From assembly GCF_039595935.1 (NCBI RefSeq), contig NZ_JBCNKR010000006.1, positions 2,886,001-2,950,000 of the forward strand: a stretch of DNA of 64,000 bases. The letters run 5' to 3'. The stretch is from Flavobacterium sp. GTDB lineage: Bacteria; Bacteroidota; Bacteroidia; Flavobacteriales; Flavobacteriaceae. Below the pieces are notes generated by a model. It saw only the letters and a list, made by a program, of their open reading frames with translations. It did no database searches and was not told the DNA's origin. This document shows positions 61,237 through 64,000 of this stretch, one piece after another. Both the position numbers and the translations under genes were made by a program. Numbering within the stretch: position 1 is the first letter of the stretch; the number at the start of each line of letters is the position of its first letter.

Positions 61237-62939
61237 GTGGTTTTATGGATAGGATAGGGCGGCCAGGACCGGTGGGCGCGAAATTTAAGTCCCTGGTCAG
61301 GTTCGGTAAACCATGTCAGGCTTCATGTTGTTTTTTAATTATAGTTATAAGCAGATTCCTAAGCTGCAACTTTGTTAAGCAATTGTTTTGGGTTTGCCGG
61401 ATCTTTATTAAATTTCTAACCTTTTATCTCCATAATGGCCGGGTTCTCCTGTTTAACTTTTTTAAGATTTGGAAAGTCTCTTTATCTTCAGACATTATTA
61501 AGGCTTTAACGGCAGTGATATGCAGGATGTTTCTGCGGCGGCTGATGCCTGTAATTTTATCAACGGATAAATGCGTCCTTTATTTATGCGCATCATTCAC
61601 CCTTGGTTTTGCCCTGGATTATTCTGTTATATCTTTTATGGGATAAAACGATTTAAAACTAAACCGATAGTTTTTAAAAGTTCTGTTTTATTTTATGCAA
61701 AAGTAAGCCTGCAGCAGATATAATGCTAGGATAGAATACTTCATTTATAGCACTATTGTCCCTTATAAAAATTTTAGGTTGCTTTATTTCTCTGTTCTGG
61801 TCTGCAGATTTAGTTTTTTATTTTAAAGCCTTGCCTTTTCAAGGCAGTTGTACTTGTGAGAGGACCTGCAGAGATTACGGAGGCTGCGCTGCTGAAATTT
61901 GGATCTCATTGCATTGCCGGAACTCAGTGATGCGGAAAATTTCATCAGCTGGGTATCGTTTTTCTTTTAGTGCTGCGCATTTGGGAAAGTCGGCAGAGAG
62001 ACCCATTTTATTTTTCTGCGCAGCTCTGTGGATCCATGCATGAATTATGCCCCTGCGGTTATATTTTATTTCCAGGCCGTGGGACTTCGCATGCTGAAAC
62101 TTCGTAATATTACAAAAACAGCAAGAAGGTGCCGGAGAAATAATTTAGCGGGTTTCCGGACACGCATTTATAAACACAAAAATATGGGAGCTTTCAGCGT
62201 CACGGGAGATTATGATTTGATTTTGATGGCAGCGGCTTTGCTTTACGGATACCTTGTAACAATGAAAAAAAAGAAAAGGCGGTAGGCCGGAAGGCCCCTT
62301 CCAAATAAGACAGATAGAAGTTTTCAGCTTGTTTTTGCGGCATATTTAAACATTTTTTGTTTCTTTAATAAAAAAGCGGTACATCGGCAGCTTTGCGCTC
62401 TTCTGCTATTTATCTATCCCATATTTTAAACCATACTATGTGGTCTCTAATGCAATTAAAAGTAAAATAAGAGTGTCAGGGAACTTTACATAATTCCCAT
62501 CTTTGGAATGGAAATTATGTAATTTTTTCAGATAAGTTTGGAAAGGCCAGCCAGAAGTTTTAGTTTCAATTCATTAGCAGCTGGATAAGGTTTATAATTT
62601 ATTTCTAAAGTATCTGCAGAGCAGTGCCGCGCTATATAAAACGGGGTATATACAACTTATTATACAATGCGGATGTCTAATCTGCGGTGGAGCTCAAGAA
62701 CCGTCAGCGGCGCCCGGAGGAAATTCTTATTAATGACCTTGAAAGCTGCACACATGGACAGGAGCAGGCCAGGAGGCGGTTCGGATTTTTATGCCGTGAA
62801 GCCATCTATGCAGACAGGGCATCATGCCGGCCTGTTTAACACTTTTTTAACCCGGTAGGAATTATGAAACATTCCCATATATTAATGTAACATCCCCCCT
62901 CGGATAACAGGGTAAATTGCTTTTAAAAAACATGCCGTA
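61237..62939. other. 1.7-kb region without a recognisable gene
   Basis: Only short frames occur (for example 61224-61646, 61756-62043, 62028-62285 and 62667-62858), and their translations resemble no family and carry odd Cys- and Arg-rich composition. No rRNA, tRNA or repeat from elsewhere in the window was recognised. It may be decayed genes, a regulatory RNA locus or simple spacer. Confidence 0.5.
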
Positions 62940-64000
62940 ATGGAAAGAACTTTACACCTTTTAAAAGACATAGTGGATAATGCCCCGCTTCCCATCGGGG
63001 TGTATGCAGGAAGAGAATTAAGGATAGTAATTGCCAATCAGGCGATGGTAAAAACCTGGGGAAAGGGCAGCGGGGTGATAGGAAAGACTTATTTCGAGGT
63101 GGTCCCCGAGATTGAAAAGCAGCGTATTTTTGATGAAGCCCTGAAGGCCTATGACAGCGGGAATGCTTTCCATGCGGTGGACAAAAGAGTGGATCTGGTA
63201 CATGACGGCACAGAGAAGACCTTTTATTTCAATTACTGTTTCATACCGCTTTTCGATGCTCAGGGACAGGTCTATGGGTTGATGAATACCGGAATGGACG
63301 TCACGGACCTTCATCTTGCACGTGAGAAGGCGCAGAGCTCCTCCGAACAGCTCCGCATGGCTGTCGAGGCTTCAGGTCTGGGCACCTACGAGATCGATCT
63401 GATAAACGGAAATATTGCCACCTCTGGCAATTTTAAGGCCATATGGAATATAGAAGGGCCCATTACAAATGAGAAAATTATCTCAAGGCTGCATCCTGAT
63501 GACATTGCTGTAAGAGAGCAGGCGCACAGAGAGGCCGAGCATACCGGTCTTATCAGCTATCAGGCAAGAATAGTGGAGGAGCACCAGCCGGTGCGGTGGA
63601 CTAAGATAAACGGAAAAATAATCAAGGATCAGAACGGCAGCGCCGTTAAAATCACTGGTATAATAGAGGATATCGGACGCCAGAAAGCCCTGGAGCAGCA
63701 GCTCAGGGAAGAAGCGCAGAAGAGCAATCAGGAGCTCCGACGCTCCAATGAGGAGCTGCTTCATTTTGCCAATCTGGTCAGCCACGACCTCAAGGAGCCT
63801 CTGCGGAAGATCAAGACTTTTATCAGCCGCATTATAAGCGAAAGCTCCGGGGGGCTTTCTGAAAAGCAGCAGTGGTATCTACAGAAAATGGATCATACCG
63901 CCCAGCGGATGCATAATGTCATTGAAGGTATTCTCGCCTATTCAGGCGCCGATAAGAAAACGCAGCCTGTGGAATGGGTGGACCTTAATGAAGTGATGCG
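62940..64000 (+). CDS. PAS-domain sensor histidine kinase, 3'-truncated
   Basis: From ATG 62940 the frame is open to the window end (353 codons and 2 bases). The product has a first PAS domain (about residues 5-120: IGVYAGRELRIVIANQAMVK), a second PAS domain (about 130-250: AVEASGLGTYEIDLINGNIA) and a histidine kinase domain starting near residue 270, with His282 in NLVSHDLKEPLRKIKTF. No membrane segment is visible, so it is probably cytosolic. The ATPase domain lies beyond the window. It is markedly G+C-rich for this genome. Confidence 0.9.
   Translation, partial: MERTLHLLKDIVDNAPLPIGVYAGRELRIVIANQAMVKTWGKGSGVIGKTYFEVVPEIEKQRIFDEALKAYDSGNAFHAVDKRVDLVHDGTEKTFYFNYCFIPLFDAQGQVYGLMNTGMDVTDLHLAREKAQSSSEQLRMAVEASGLGTYEIDLINGNIATSGNFKAIWNIEGPITNEKIISRLHPDDIAVREQAHREAEHTGLISYQARIVEEHQPVRWTKINGKIIKDQNGSAVKITGIIEDIGRQKALEQQLREEAQKSNQELRRSNEELLHFANLVSHDLKEPLRKIKTFISRIISESSGGLSEKQQWYLQKMDHTAQRMHNVIEGILAYSGADKKTQPVEWVDLNEVM

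Noticed and set aside
61224..61646. 140-codon frame overlapping the XRE gene start
   Set aside because: The composition is Phe/Cys-rich with no domain, and its start lies inside the divergent regulator's first codons.
1..64000. tRNA, rRNA, integrase, transposase or prophage genes
   Set aside because: I looked for cloverleaf, rRNA core and catalytic transposase patterns by eye and saw none; a tRNA scan could still find one I missed.

Overview
The window is chromosomal DNA of a Flavobacterium-like member of the Bacteroidota. The evidence is the A+T-rich coding sequence, A-rich leaders in place of strong Shine-Dalgarno sites, TAnnTTTG-type promoter elements, many lipoproteins, a SusC/SusD pair, a hybrid two-component sensor, and families typical of this phylum (DUF5777, DUF3570, DUF4266, DUF4960). 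I saw no rRNA, tRNA, CRISPR array, phage or intact transposase. The first and last genes are cut by the window edges.

Layout. 0-7 kb: a serine carboxypeptidase, a TlpA-type thiol oxidoreductase, a nitroreductase, then a methionine module: the DUF1852 protein MesX, the core methionine synthase MesD, a bile-acid:sodium-symporter-type transporter and an Lrp/AsnC regulator. 7-13.6 kb: two divergent envelope operons (two YceI proteins and a c-type haem lipoprotein; an OB-fold protein, a DUF5777 barrel, a small HMA-like protein and a truncated-globin lipoprotein) around a mirror-symmetric intergenic region, then glutamyl-tRNA reductase and a fasciclin protein. 13.7-16 kb: an oxidoreductase and an enoyl-CoA hydratase homologue divergent from an HxlR regulator with visible operators. 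16.8-22.7 kb: a DUF1254/DUF1214 lipoprotein array with one frameshifted copy, one C-terminal remnant and one barrel protein. 23-27 kb: a thioredoxin-ApbE-DUF4266-DUF3570 operon, probably a surface flavin-redox system, and a VIT-family metal transporter.

27.8-36.6 kb: SDR enzymes, a PAP2 phosphatase, a GNAT, an AraC regulator, an alpha/beta hydrolase with a Cys nucleophile and an HxlR regulator. 37.6-52.4 kb: a complete fructan utilisation locus. Its sensor/regulator has a sugar-binding domain; it is followed by a sugar porter, a GH32 enzyme, SusC, SusD, a DUF4960 surface binding protein, a second atypical GH32-like lipoprotein and a fructokinase. The set parallels the levan locus of Bacteroides thetaiotaomicron. 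Surface proteins would bind and cut fructan, SusCD would import oligomers, periplasmic GH32 would release fructose, the porter would import it and the kinase would phosphorylate it. 52.7-56.7 kb: HxlR, NIPSNAP, a saccharopine-dehydrogenase-like enzyme, a cold-shock protein and a Crp/Fnr regulator. 56.7-64 kb is visibly richer in G+C: an amidase, a SnoaL-like protein, an AraC regulator, an XRE regulator, 1.7 kb without a recognisable gene, and a PAS histidine kinase running off the end.

The gaps hold a family of short interspersed repeats. Two copies are exactly 115 bp with 10-bp terminal inverted repeats, and the copies with an intact left end begin 6-8 bp after a hairpin. These non-coding elements, the mirrored regulatory region at 8.8-8.95 kb, the mesX/mesD module and the DUF4266 operon are the least conventional parts of the window.
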